In this document: piece after piece, positions 1-8,037 of the stretch
How the letters are laid out: the number at the start of each line of letters is the position of its first letter
Numbering within the stretch: the stretch's first letter is position 1
DNA from: an uncultured Oscillibacter sp.
GTDB lineage: Bacteria; Bacillota; Clostridia; Oscillospirales; Oscillospiraceae
NCBI GenBank assembly: GCA_910583695.1
Contig: CAJTZL010000055.1
Span: forward strand, 1 to 17,115
DNA: 17,115 nt
Direction of reading: 5' to 3'
Made by a program: the position numbers and the translations under genes
Notes under the pieces: generated by a model
What the model saw: only the letters and a program-made list of their open reading frames with translations
Database searches by the model: none
Told to the model about the DNA's origin: nothing

Positions 1-300
1 TCCGGCGGCAACCAGCAGAAGGTGCTCATCAGCCGGTGGCTGGCCAACGACCCGGACGTGTTCATCCTGGACGAGCCCACCCGGGGCATCGACGTGGGCG
101 CGAAATACGAGATTTACTGCATCATCGCCGAGCTGGCGAAGCAGGGCAAAAGCGTCATCATGATCTCCTCCGAAATGAGCGAGCTCATCGGCATGTCCGA
201 CCGGATCATGGTCATGTGCGACGGCCGGGTCACCGGCTTCATCGACGGGAAAGACGCCAACCAGGAGAACATCATGGCCCTGGCCACCCAGTTTGAATAA
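1..300 (+). CDS. mglA: Galactose/methylgalactoside-type ABC transporter ATP-binding protein, 3' end only
   Basis: This is the last 99 codons of a sugar-import ATPase; the gene begins before the window. The fragment opens on the ABC signature SGGNQQKVLISRWL, followed by Walker B FILDEPTRGIDVG and the H-loop region of the second nucleotide-binding domain. The SGGNQQK form together with TRGIDVGAK is characteristic of the tandem-domain RbsA/MglA/XylG ATPases that power uptake of monosaccharides. The stop codon is 14 bp before the start of an MglC-like permease, so the two are one operon, and that neighbour argues for the galactose/glucose branch. The protein would act on the inner face of the membrane. 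The substrate assignment comes from the permease, not from this fragment. Confidence 0.9.
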   Translation, partial: SGGNQQKVLISRWLANDPDVFILDEPTRGIDVGAKYEIYCIIAELAKQGKSVIMISSEMSELIGMSDRIMVMCDGRVTGFIDGKDANQENIMALATQFE

Positions 301-314
301 GGAGGAGAGAAACC

Positions 315-1310
315 ATGGAGAACAAAAATCTCAGCGCGAAAGCGGTCAAGAACTTTCTGTCCAACAACGCCATCATCATTCTGATTTTCATCCTGGCCCT
401 GTTTGTGGGCTTCGTGGCCGATAACTTCTGGAAGCCCGCCAACTTCAAGAATCTGGTGGTCAACGTGTCCCCCCGGTTCATCATCGCCTGCGGCGTGTCC
501 GGGTGCCTGATCACCAAGGGCACGGACCTTTCCGCCGGCCGTCAGGTGGGCCTCTCCGCCTGTCTTGCCGCCATGATGCTCCAGAGCGTGGACTACGCGG
601 CCCGGGCCCTGCCCTGGATGCCGGACCTTCCCTGGTTCGTGGCCCTGCTGGTGGTCATCCTCATCATGGCTGTCTTCGGAGCTATCAACGGCTGCGTCAT
701 CGCCTTTTTGAAGGTTCCCCCCTTCATCGCCACCCTGGGCATGCAGACCATCGTTTACGGCCTCTGCTCCGTGGTGACGGGCAACGACCCCCTGGGCGGC
801 TTCAAGAGCTCCTACTCTCAGGTAGCCCTGGGCTCCCTGGGCCCCATCCCGTATCTGGCCATCTTCGCCGTCATCGTGGGGGCCTACATGCTGTTCCTCT
901 ACAACAAGACCCGGCACGGCAAATACATGTACGCCATCGGCGGAAATGAAAATGCCGCCCAGGTGGCGGGCGTCAATGTCCCGGCGACCTTGATCCGCAT
1001 CTACGTCCTGGCCTCCGTCCTGTACGCCGTGGCCGGCTTCCTGGTGGGCGCCAAGGCCGGCGGCGCCTCCACCGCCACGGGCTTCGGCTACGAGCTGGAA
1101 GCCATCGCGGCCTGCACCATCGGCGGTGTGTCCACCAACGGCGGCGTGGGCAAGGTGGGGGGCATCCTCATCGGTGTGCTGGTGTTTGAGATTCTGAAAA
1201 TCTGCCTCCAGTTCCTCCGCGTGGACCCGGCGTATACCTTCATTGCCCAGGGCCTTGTCATCATCGTGGCCGTTGCCCTGGACCTGCGGAAGTATCTGGC
1301 GAAGAAGTAA
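315..1310 (+). CDS. mglC: Galactose/methylgalactoside ABC transporter permease
   Basis: This 331-residue integral membrane permease belongs to the BPD_transp_2 family that imports monosaccharides with an MglA-type ATPase. It resembles E. coli MglC closely: the block TKGTDLSAGRQVGL near residues 67-80 is almost the E. coli motif, and IGGNENAAQVAGVNV, YELEAIAACTIGG and a C-terminal VALDLRKYLAKK follow in the MglC order. Hydrophobic segments run through the whole length, with about 8-10 membrane spans expected. The ATG at 315 is preceded by GGAGGAG at good spacing. The length is typical for the family. No binding protein gene lies between the ATPase and this gene, and a terminator follows directly. 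The mgl family call is secure; the exact sugar is inferred. Confidence 0.9.
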   Translation: MENKNLSAKAVKNFLSNNAIIILIFILALFVGFVADNFWKPANFKNLVVNVSPRFIIACGVSGCLITKGTDLSAGRQVGLSACLAAMMLQSVDYAARALPWMPDLPWFVALLVVILIMAVFGAINGCVIAFLKVPPFIATLGMQTIVYGLCSVVTGNDPLGGFKSSYSQVALGSLGPIPYLAIFAVIVGAYMLFLYNKTRHGKYMYAIGGNENAAQVAGVNVPATLIRIYVLASVLYAVAGFLVGAKAGGASTATGFGYELEAIAACTIGGVSTNGGVGKVGGILIGVLVFEILKICLQFLRVDPAYTFIAQGLVIIVAVALDLRKYLAKK

Positions 1311-1340
1311 GCAGCTCCCTTATCTGGAAAAAAACGGCAG

Positions 1341-1374
1341 GGTCCGGCGCATTTTTGCGCCGGACCTTCTTTTC
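1341..1374 (+). terminator. Intrinsic terminator of the mgl transport genes
   Basis: A perfect 10-bp stem, GGTCCGGCGC pairing with GCGCCGGACC around the loop ATTTTT, is followed by TTCTTTT. It lies 30 bp after the permease stop codon and separates the transporter from the regulatory genes. Confidence 0.85.
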
Positions 1375-1398
1375 AAGCGGGCCTTTTTGCGGTATACT
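1370..1398 (+). promoter_or_regulatory. Putative sigma-A promoter for the sensor operon
   Basis: TATACT at 1393-1398 is a near-consensus -10 box. The hexamer 17 bp upstream, TTTTCA at 1370-1375, is a weak -35 that overlaps the T-tract of the preceding terminator. The regulator start codon is about 30 bp downstream, behind AAAAGGAGGG. A weak -35 would suit an activated promoter, but this is inference. Confidence 0.55.
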
Positions 1399-1427
1399 GA
1401 GTACAAACGAAAAAGGAGGGCGCTTCC

Positions 1428-3023
1428 ATGGAGGAATACCGGGTCCTGCTGGCCGACGACGAGGAGGAGATCCGCACGGGCATCAGCCGGAAAATCGACT
1501 GGGCCTCCCTGGGCTTTGCCCTGGTGGGAGAGGCGGCCAACGGCGAGGAGGCCCTGGAGCTGGCGGAGCAGCTCCGGCCCGACGTGGTGCTCACCGACAT
1601 CAAGATGCCCTTCCTGGACGGCCTGGAGCTTTGCCGGAGGCTGCGGGTCTCCCTGCCCGGAGCCCGGCTGGTAGTCTTCTCCGGCTTCGATGACTTTGAA
1701 TACGCCCGTCAGGCGGTGGGCATGGGGGTGTCCGAGTATATCCTGAAGCCCATCAACGCCCCGGAGCTCCGGCAGGTGCTGGAGAAGCTCCGGGAGCAGC
1801 TGGACCGCCAGCGGCTGGAGCGGCGGGACATGGAGACCCTGCGCCGAAGGTACGAGGAGAGCCTGCCGGTGCTGCGGGAGTTGTTCTACACCCGGCTTCT
1901 CAGCGGCCAGCTCCGCCCGGAGCAGGTCCAGGACCGGGCGGCCCGGTATGAGATCGACCTGCCCCAGGGCCTCTGGACCGCCGCCCTGGTCCATGTGGAC
2001 GGCCCGGGGGACGAGGGGGAGCGGGACGAGCTGCTGCTGCTGTCCGTCCAGTCCTTTCTGGAAAAGCACTTCGCCCTGGCGGGCTGCGCCGCCCGGGTGG
2101 TGCTCTACGGGGACATGGCGGCCCTGCTGGTCCACCTGGACCGGGAGGACCGGCTCTATCCCCTGCTGGAGGAGCTGGAGCGCCTTTCCCGGCTGTCTCA
2201 GAGCTATCTGGGCCTCCGGCTCACCACCGGCGTGGGCCTGCTCTGCCGGGGGCCGGAGGAGTTGAACCACAGCGCCGGGGGCGCCCGGTCCGCCCTGGAC
2301 TACCGGATCCTGGCGGGAGGAGGCCGGGTTATCTATATCGGCGACCTGGAGCCCCAGTCCGCCGCCGCCCCCTCCTTCGAGGAGGAGGACCAGCGGGGCC
2401 TTTCCGCCGCCGTGAAGCTGGGGACCCGGGAGCAGGCGGAGGCGGTGGTCCGGGGGCTGATGGAGCGGCTGCGCCGGGCCTCCCTCTCCCAGTGCGACCT
2501 TTTTTTACTGGAGGTTGTAACCTGTCTGGTGCGGCTGGCCCGGTCCGGGGGGCTGGCGGTGGAGGAGGTCTTCGGGGAGGGCTTCACCGGGGCGGTGTCC
2601 GTTTCCAGCTTCTCCAGCCTGGAGGAGCTGGGAAGCTGGCTGGGGGAGCGCTGCGGGCGGCTCCACGACCTGCTGGGCCGGAGGCGCAGCGATTCTGCGT
2701 GGCAAATGGTGGAGCGGGCCAAGGACTACATTGCCGGGCACTACACCGACGAGCGGCTCAGCGTGGAGGCCCTCTGCGCCCACATTCACCTTTCCCCCAC
2801 ATATTTTTCCACCCTGTTTAAACGGGAAGTAGGCCTGTCCTTTACCGCCTATGTCACCAAGGTCCGGATGGACGAGGCGGCCCGGCTTCTGCGGGAGACG
2901 GACGAGAAGACCTACCGCATCGCCGAGGCCACGGGCTTCTCGGACCCCAACTATTTCAGCTATGTGTTCAAACGCCACTTCGGCCTGTCCCCGTCCAAGT
3001 TCCGGGCGGGGCAGAAGAGTTAG
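1428..3023 (+). CDS. YesN-type response regulator with AraC-family DNA-binding domain
   Basis: This 531-residue protein is a two-component response regulator that binds DNA when phosphorylated. The receiver domain (about residues 4-120) has the acidic pair D10/D11, phospho-acceptor D57 in LTDIKMP, S85 and K107 in YILKPINA. The central part (about 130-420) is the poorly conserved YesN linker. The last 100 residues are two AraC helix-turn-helix units, seen as LSVEALCAHIHLSPTYFSTL and IAEATGFSDPNYFSYVFKRH, ending in GLSPSKFR. The start follows AAAAGGAGGG. Its partner kinase is encoded two genes downstream, and a transporter for simple sugars lies upstream, so it most likely controls carbohydrate uptake. 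The inducer is not shown by the sequence. Confidence 0.93.
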   Translation: MEEYRVLLADDEEEIRTGISRKIDWASLGFALVGEAANGEEALELAEQLRPDVVLTDIKMPFLDGLELCRRLRVSLPGARLVVFSGFDDFEYARQAVGMGVSEYILKPINAPELRQVLEKLREQLDRQRLERRDMETLRRRYEESLPVLRELFYTRLLSGQLRPEQVQDRAARYEIDLPQGLWTAALVHVDGPGDEGERDELLLLSVQSFLEKHFALAGCAARVVLYGDMAALLVHLDREDRLYPLLEELERLSRLSQSYLGLRLTTGVGLLCRGPEELNHSAGGARSALDYRILAGGGRVIYIGDLEPQSAAAPSFEEEDQRGLSAAVKLGTREQAEAVVRGLMERLRRASLSQCDLFLLEVVTCLVRLARSGGLAVEEVFGEGFTGAVSVSSFSSLEELGSWLGERCGRLHDLLGRRRSDSAWQMVERAKDYIAGHYTDERLSVEALCAHIHLSPTYFSTLFKREVGLSFTAYVTKVRMDEAARLLRETDEKTYRIAEATGFSDPNYFSYVFKRHFGLSPSKFRAGQKS

Positions 3024-3033
3024 GAGGTTTTCT

Positions 3034-4125
3034 ATGAAGCGAGTGTTCGCGCTGGCGCTGGCGGTCCTGCTGGCCCTGAGTTTGACGGCCTGCCAGGATG
3101 AGAAAAGCGTCATGGGCTCCCTGGAGGAAGTCCAGACGGACGAAGACGGAGCCCTCACCGCCCTGGTGCTGGAGTTGGACGAGAAGCGCATCGGCGTGCT
3201 GGTGGCGGAGGGAACCAGCTTTTGGCCCCTTGGAGAGGGCAGCTGGACCGGGGAGGAGGCGCTGGAGGCGTTCCGAAGGGACCTCCAGCCGGGCAACGAG
3301 CTCAGCGCCTGTTGCTATTCCCGAAAAGAGAAGCTGGAGACGGCGGAGGGGGAAAGCATCCCCGCCTACTGGGGGCAGAGTATTTCCATCTCCGGCATTC
3401 TGAAGCGGAACGTCCTGGTCCTCCGGGACGGGACCGCCGCAGACGTGATGGAAAACGGGTCCCACGGCAATAACCGCACCTACCGGCTCCCGGACGGGAC
3501 GGAGCTGCTGCGGGTAAACGACAGCGGCGGGCCGGAATACCACTATGTGGGCGGCGTGGAGAGCTTCGACGATCTCAGCGAGGCGGCGAAGGAAAAGGTC
3601 CGGGCCTATTACGAAAACCAGGGCCCCCTGTACGACGAGGGGGAGGAGCTGGAAAAGTCCTATGCCGCGTACCGGGAGCTGGGGGAGGCGTTCGCGTACG
3701 ACTGGCTCCAGCAGGACACGTCCCCCTGCGCCTCCAACGAGAGGGTTATGTATTTCCTGACCAGCCTGACCCTGCCCCAGGAGCGGGGCGGGCGGATCGT
3801 CTATGAGGTCCGATTGGGCGCGGCCTTCCACCGGGAGACCGGGGAGAAGATCGACAACTGGGACCTGTTCGCCGTGCCGGAGGCGGAGGTCCGCCGCCGC
3901 TTCCCGGAGCTTTGCGGCTGGGTGGACGAGCCGGAGCTCCAAAAGGCCATGGGCGAGGCCCTGGACCCGGACTGGTTCGTCTTCTCCCCGGAGCATGTGT
4001 CCGTGGACTTCCCGCCGGGGTCTCTCCCGGGGGAGGAGAACGGATATGGCATCAGCCTGCGCTACAAGGACGCCCCGGAGGGCTTCTTCCTGCCCTGGGC
4101 TGTTCCCCAAGAGCCAGTCACTTGA
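3034..4125 (+). CDS. Secreted lipoprotein of unknown function, DUF3298/RsiV-like C-terminal half
   Basis: The product is a 363-residue lipoprotein. The ATG at 3034 is chosen because it follows TTAGGAGG and gives a textbook signal peptide, MKRVFALALAVLLALSLTAC, with lipobox LTAC and lipidated C20; an in-frame upstream extension would lie inside the preceding gene. There is no further membrane span, so it should sit on the outer face of the membrane. The C-terminal part (IVYEVRLGAAF, DNWDLFAV, FVFSPEHVSVDFPPG, GISLRYKD) has the spacing of DUF3298/RsiV-type domains, but this is by eye. It lies 10 bp after the regulator gene and before the kinase, suggesting an accessory role in sensing or envelope monitoring. 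It shows no sugar-binding-protein fold and could equally be unrelated to the kinase. Confidence 0.75.
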   Translation: MKRVFALALAVLLALSLTACQDEKSVMGSLEEVQTDEDGALTALVLELDEKRIGVLVAEGTSFWPLGEGSWTGEEALEAFRRDLQPGNELSACCYSRKEKLETAEGESIPAYWGQSISISGILKRNVLVLRDGTAADVMENGSHGNNRTYRLPDGTELLRVNDSGGPEYHYVGGVESFDDLSEAAKEKVRAYYENQGPLYDEGEELEKSYAAYRELGEAFAYDWLQQDTSPCASNERVMYFLTSLTLPQERGGRIVYEVRLGAAFHRETGEKIDNWDLFAVPEAEVRRRFPELCGWVDEPELQKAMGEALDPDWFVFSPEHVSVDFPPGSLPGEENGYGISLRYKDAPEGFFLPWAVPQEPVT

Positions 4126-4154
4126 AACCAGAGAGCCGGAGCCCAGGCGTTTTC

Positions 4155-4184
4155 AATGCCGGGCCATGGCCCGGCATTGCTTTT
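4155..4184 (+). terminator. GC-rich hairpin, weak intrinsic terminator or attenuator
   Basis: AATGCCGGGCC pairs perfectly with GGCCCGGCATT (4155-4178), leaving only two unpaired central bases on paper, and is followed by GCTTTT. The short T-run suggests partial rather than full termination before the kinase gene. Confidence 0.5.
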
Positions 4185-4198
4185 CCCGGGGGAAAAGC
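4179..4198 (+). repeat. Second perfect palindrome abutting the first
   Basis: GCTTTTCCC pairs with GGGAAAAGC around two G residues. It begins at the base after the preceding stem ends and finishes 29 bp before the kinase start codon. The two palindromes cannot be read as one hairpin; they form a tandem pair. Confidence 0.6.
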
Positions 4199-4227
4199 AA
4201 TCCGCCTTGCAAGAAGGGAGAGCGCCT

Positions 4228-6042
4228 ATGAACGTGTTCCGCCGCCTAGCCGCCCAATGGGGAGAGCGCTACCGCAGAATGAGCATTCAGATGGTCCTCT
4301 CCCTGTCCTTCACCGCCGTGGCGGCGGCGGGGATGCTGCTGATGAGCGTCAGCCTCATCTGGCGCTCCTCCGCCGCCAACGAGCAGCTGGTGGCGGAAAA
4401 CAGCCGCCGGGTGCTGGCCCAGGCCAACTTGAACCTGGACAGCTACCTCCGGCGGATGATGCGCATTTCCGACACGGTGTACTACCGGAGCATCAAGAAC
4501 ATGGACCTTGCGGAGGACGACCTTACCGGGGACCTGAGCCTCCTCTACGAGGAGAACCGGGACGATCTGGTGTCCCTGGCGGTCTTCGACGGAACGGGAA
4601 CGCTGGTGTCCGCCGTGCCCCTGACGGCCTTGAAGCAGGACGCGGCCCCGGCGGACAGCGACTGGTTCCGGGCGGCGGTGCAAAGCATGGAAAATCTCCA
4701 CTTCTCCACCCCCCATGTCCAGAACATCTTCGACGATCCGGACTATCCCTACCGTTGGGTGGTCTCCCTGAGCCGCCATGTCCAGCTGACCCGGGACGGG
4801 GCTACGGAGGGCGGCGTGCTGCTGGTGGACATGAGCTTCAACGGCATTGAGCAGGTCTGCCGGGATGTGACCCTGGGCAGCGGAGGCTACCTTTACCTCA
4901 TCGACGGCGACGGGGAGCTGATCTACCACCCCCGGCAGCAGCTGATCTACGCCGGCCTTCTGGAGGAGAACAACCGGGCGGCGGCGGAGTACCGGGACGG
5001 CAGCTACCAGGAGACCTTCCAGGGCCAGTCCCGGCAGGTCACGGTGAAGACCGTGGGCTACACCGGCTGGAAGCTGGTGGGGGTGGCCCCGGCGGTGAGC
5101 TGGCTCAGCGTCTCCCCGCAGATTCCGCTCTTCGGCCTGACGCTGCTGCTGTTTTCCGTCTTTCTCATGGCCTTCTTGAACTTCCGGATTTCCGCCCGGA
5201 TCTCGGACCCCATCCTCCGGCTGGAGCGGTCCATCCGGGAGCTGGACCGGGGCCTTGCGGGCGTGAAGATTGAAGAGGGGGGCTGCTACGAGGTCCAGCG
5301 GCTGAGCCATGCCGTGGCCTCCATGGTCTCCACCATGCGGCACCTGATGGACGACATCGTCCGCCAGGAGGGACGGAAGCGCCGCAGCGAGCTGGAGGTC
5401 CTCCAGTCCCAGATCAATCCTCATTTTCTCTACAACACCCTGGACTCCGTCATCTGGATGACGGAGTCCGGCCAGCAGCAGGAGGCCATCCAGATGGTCA
5501 CATCCCTGGCGAGGCTCTTCCGCATCTCCCTGAGCAAGGGGAAGAGCATCATCCCCCTGGCGGACGAGCTGGAGCACGCCCGGCACTACATGAACATCCA
5601 GCAGATTCGCTTCAAGAACCGCTTCACCACGGAGATTGCGGCCAAGCCCGGGGCCGAGGGGCTGTACACCTTGAAGCTCATCGTCCAGCCCCTTTTGGAA
5701 AACGCCATCTACCACGGAATGGCCAGCGCGGAGGAGGACGGGGTCATCCGGGTCACGGCCTGCCGGGAGGGGGAGGACCTGCTCATTGACGTGGAGGACA
5801 ACGGCTTGGGGATGCGCCCGGAGCTGGCGGCCTCCCTCCTGGACGAGGAACGGCCGGAGGTCCGGACCCGGGGGTCCGGCATCGGTGTGCGGAACGTCCA
5901 CCAGCGGGTGAGCCTCACCTTTGGGGAGGGCTACGGCCTCACCATTTTCAGCGAGCCGGACGAGGGCACGCTGGTGCGCATCCGCCTTCCGGCCCTGGAC
6001 CGGGAGGAGGCGGAGCGCCGCCAGCAGGGGGAGGAGCTATGA
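4228..6042 (+). CDS. YesM-type sensor histidine kinase
   Basis: This 604-residue membrane kinase should phosphorylate the YesN regulator encoded two genes upstream. TM1 lies at about residues 20-44, an extracytoplasmic Cache-like domain spans about 45-300, TM2 is at about 301-321, and HAMP follows to about 375. The His_kinase domain has phospho-acceptor H399 in INPHFLYNTLDSVIWM. The ATPase domain shows the N box around N492 (LLENAIYHGM), the G1 box VEDNGLGM at 522-529, and a late GSGIGVRNVHQR glycine box. The start at 4228 follows AAGAAGGGAG and removes an upstream in-frame extension that runs through the palindromes. Its stop overlaps the next start by 4 bp. The ligand probably comes from a binding protein encoded next door, which is inference. 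Confidence 0.93.
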   Translation: MNVFRRLAAQWGERYRRMSIQMVLSLSFTAVAAAGMLLMSVSLIWRSSAANEQLVAENSRRVLAQANLNLDSYLRRMMRISDTVYYRSIKNMDLAEDDLTGDLSLLYEENRDDLVSLAVFDGTGTLVSAVPLTALKQDAAPADSDWFRAAVQSMENLHFSTPHVQNIFDDPDYPYRWVVSLSRHVQLTRDGATEGGVLLVDMSFNGIEQVCRDVTLGSGGYLYLIDGDGELIYHPRQQLIYAGLLEENNRAAAEYRDGSYQETFQGQSRQVTVKTVGYTGWKLVGVAPAVSWLSVSPQIPLFGLTLLLFSVFLMAFLNFRISARISDPILRLERSIRELDRGLAGVKIEEGGCYEVQRLSHAVASMVSTMRHLMDDIVRQEGRKRRSELEVLQSQINPHFLYNTLDSVIWMTESGQQQEAIQMVTSLARLFRISLSKGKSIIPLADELEHARHYMNIQQIRFKNRFTTEIAAKPGAEGLYTLKLIVQPLLENAIYHGMASAEEDGVIRVTACREGEDLLIDVEDNGLGMRPELAASLLDEERPEVRTRGSGIGVRNVHQRVSLTFGEGYGLTIFSEPDEGTLVRIRLPALDREEAERRQQGEEL

Positions 6043-6968
6043 AGACGGAACAGAGCAGGCGCATTCAAATCGCCATCCTGACGGCCCTGGGCGTGGCGGC
6101 GGCGCTGTCCCTGGCCCTGCCCCAGCTGCTCCGGGGGACGCGGAGGGAGCAGCTGCTGTCCCTCACCGTCATGCTCCGGGACACGGACAGCTCCGGCTGG
6201 ACCGTGGCCCGGCAGGGCATGGAGCAGGCGGCGGACGAGCTGGGGGCGGAGCTCCGCTTCCTCACCCTCACCGCCGCAGGCGACAGCGAGGAGCAGGAGG
6301 CCCTGCTCCTCCGGGAGATCGAGGACGGGGCGGCGGCCCTGGTGGTGGTCCCGGCGGACCCGGAGGCCCTGTCCGCCGCCCTGGATCCCTGGCTGGTGGT
6401 CTGCCCCACGGTGACGCTGGAGTCCCCCATGGAGGGCGCGGCGGGCGTGGTGGCCCCGGACAACGCCCGGCTGGGGAAGGACTTGGCGGAGGCACTGCTG
6501 GAGGACTGGAACGGCGGAGAGGTGCTGCTGCTGGACACCGCCGGGCGCTGCGCCGGGGTGGCGGCCCGGCTGGCGGCGGCGGAGGAGACCCTGACGGCGG
6601 CGGGCGCGCCCGTCCGGCGGGAGGCGGAGCTGCCGGAAAATCCCCCCCGGTGGGTGATGGCCTTTGAGTCCCCGGTGACGCGGCGGGCCGCCGAGCGGCG
6701 GGAGGCGGAGGGCCGGGACTTTGCCCTCTACGGCGTGGGGAGCGCCGCCGCCGTCACCGCTCAGCTGGAACGGGGCAACATTGCCGCCATTGCCGCCTGG
6801 AGCGACTATGCCGCAGGCTTCCTGGCGGTGCGGCGGGCGGTGAATGCTGTCCGAGGCCGGGAGGGCACCCTGTCGCCCCTGCCCTTCTTCATTCTGCGAG
6901 AGGAGGATATCTATGCGCCGGAAAACCAGAAGCTGCTGTTTCCCATCATGTCGTCCTCCAGCCGGTAG
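6039..6968 (+). CDS. Membrane-anchored periplasmic-binding-protein-like sensor component
   Basis: This 309-residue protein has a short basic N-terminus, one hydrophobic segment (about residues 10-30) and no lipobox Cys, so it is probably held by a signal anchor with the rest outside the cell. The body has the Peripla_BP_4 layout of sugar-binding proteins: GWTVARQGMEQAADELGAEL early, a middle segment VVAPDNARLGKDLAEALLE, and the C-terminal YGVGSAAAVTAQLERGNIAA followed by GFLAVRRAVNAV. The aromatic and charged residues that bind galactose in MglB are not evident. Its ATGA start overlaps the kinase stop, implying translational coupling. Binding proteins encoded beside LytS/YesM kinases (for example XylFII of clostridia) act as sugar co-sensors, and that is the favoured role here. 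Confidence 0.8.
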   Translation: MKTEQSRRIQIAILTALGVAAALSLALPQLLRGTRREQLLSLTVMLRDTDSSGWTVARQGMEQAADELGAELRFLTLTAAGDSEEQEALLLREIEDGAAALVVVPADPEALSAALDPWLVVCPTVTLESPMEGAAGVVAPDNARLGKDLAEALLEDWNGGEVLLLDTAGRCAGVAARLAAAEETLTAAGAPVRREAELPENPPRWVMAFESPVTRRAAERREAEGRDFALYGVGSAAAVTAQLERGNIAAIAAWSDYAAGFLAVRRAVNAVRGREGTLSPLPFFILREEDIYAPENQKLLFPIMSSSSR

Positions 6969-7974
6969 GTGGGGCCTTGCCGCCCTGCTGGCCTTGGCGC
7001 TGCTGGTCCTCTCCGGCTGCGGCGGGGGAAAGGAGGACAGCCTCCGCATCGGCGCGGCCCTCTACACCCAGGACGACACCTTCATCTCCGCCATGGCCCA
7101 GGACCTGGAGGGCTTGGTCCGGGAGGCGGAGAGCGAAACCGGGAAAAAAATCACCCTTTTCATCGCCGACGGCAAGAGCAGTCAGAGCACCCAGATGGAC
7201 CAGGTGGACCGCTTCCTGGCCCGGGGCTGCGACGTGCTGTTCGTCAATCTGGTGGACCGGACGGCGGCGGCGGTCATCGCCGACAAGGCGGAGGCGGAGG
7301 GCGTGCCCCTGGTGTTTTTCAACCGCCAGCCGGTGGCGGAGGACATCCAGCGCTGGGACGGAATCTACTACGTGGGCGCCGACGCCCGGGAGAGCGGTGA
7401 GCTTCAGGGCAGGCTGGTGCTGGAGGCGTGGCAGACGGACCGGGAGGCTCTGGACCGCAGCGGCGACGGGATTCTCCAGTATGTGATGCTGGAGGGGGAG
7501 CCGGGGCACCAGGACTCCCTTCTCCGGACGGAGTACTCCATCAAGGCCGTCACCGACGGGGGCGTGGAGGTGGAAAAGCTGGCCAACGAGACCGCCAACT
7601 GGAACCGGGCCCAGGCCGCCGCCCGAACGGCCCAGTGGCTGGAGGAGTTTGGGGAGGGCATTGAGGTGATCTTCTCCAACAACGACGACATGGCCCTGGG
7701 GGCCATCGACGCCCTGGCCGACACGCCCCGGGACCGCTGGCCTCTCATCGTGGGGGTGGACGCCACGGCCCCGGCCCTGGAGGCGGTAGCGGCGGGGCAG
7801 CTCTACGGCACCGTTCACAACGACGGCCGGGGGCAGGCCCAGGCCATGATTGCCCTGGCCCTGGCCCTCTGGAACGGGGAGGACCCGGCGGTGGAGCTGA
7901 CCGACGGGCACTATGTCTGGCTCCCCTACCGGCAGGTAACGCTGGAGAATCTGGAGGAGTTCTTGGAGCGGTGA
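6913..7974 (+). CDS. MglB-like glucose/galactose-binding lipoprotein
   Basis: A 353-residue lipoprotein. The ATG at 6913 follows GAGGAGG and overlaps the previous gene by 56 bp. It is preferred because it gives a signal peptide ending in lipobox LSGC (lipidated C36), although the n-region of about 20 residues is long. The mature part aligns by eye with E. coli MglB. Counterparts of the sugar ligands D14, F16, N91, H152/D154/R158 (GHQDSLLR), W183, N211, D236 and N256 are all present, as is the calcium loop D181-x-S183-x-D185-x-I-x-Q189 and the later Glu in IEVIFSNND. It should bind glucose or galactose outside the cell. Being in the two-component operon, it may feed the kinase, the MglAC transporter, or both. 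Confidence 0.88.
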   Translation: MRRKTRSCCFPSCRPPAGRWGLAALLALALLVLSGCGGGKEDSLRIGAALYTQDDTFISAMAQDLEGLVREAESETGKKITLFIADGKSSQSTQMDQVDRFLARGCDVLFVNLVDRTAAAVIADKAEAEGVPLVFFNRQPVAEDIQRWDGIYYVGADARESGELQGRLVLEAWQTDREALDRSGDGILQYVMLEGEPGHQDSLLRTEYSIKAVTDGGVEVEKLANETANWNRAQAAARTAQWLEEFGEGIEVIFSNNDDMALGAIDALADTPRDRWPLIVGVDATAPALEAVAAGQLYGTVHNDGRGQAQAMIALALALWNGEDPAVELTDGHYVWLPYRQVTLENLEEFLER

Positions 7975-8012
7975 TCCGCAGGACCGGCCCGAGAGGGTCG
8001 GTCCTGCGGATC
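7973..8012 (+). terminator. Long stable hairpin overlapping the stop codon, no U-tract
   Basis: An 18-bp stem (7973-7990 with 7995-8012, one G-U wobble) closes a GAGA tetraloop and starts within the TGA of the MglB-like gene. No T-run follows on either strand. It probably protects the mRNA 3' end or assists termination; a classical terminator is not proven. Confidence 0.55.
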
Positions 8013-8037
8013 TGAGGGGCCCGCGCCGGATATCGTC

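Noticed and set aside
2851..3033. Upstream in-frame extension of the lipoprotein gene into the regulator
   Set aside because: It lies inside the AraC domain coding region of another frame and would bury the signal peptide; the ATG at 3034 has a good ribosome binding site and a lipobox.
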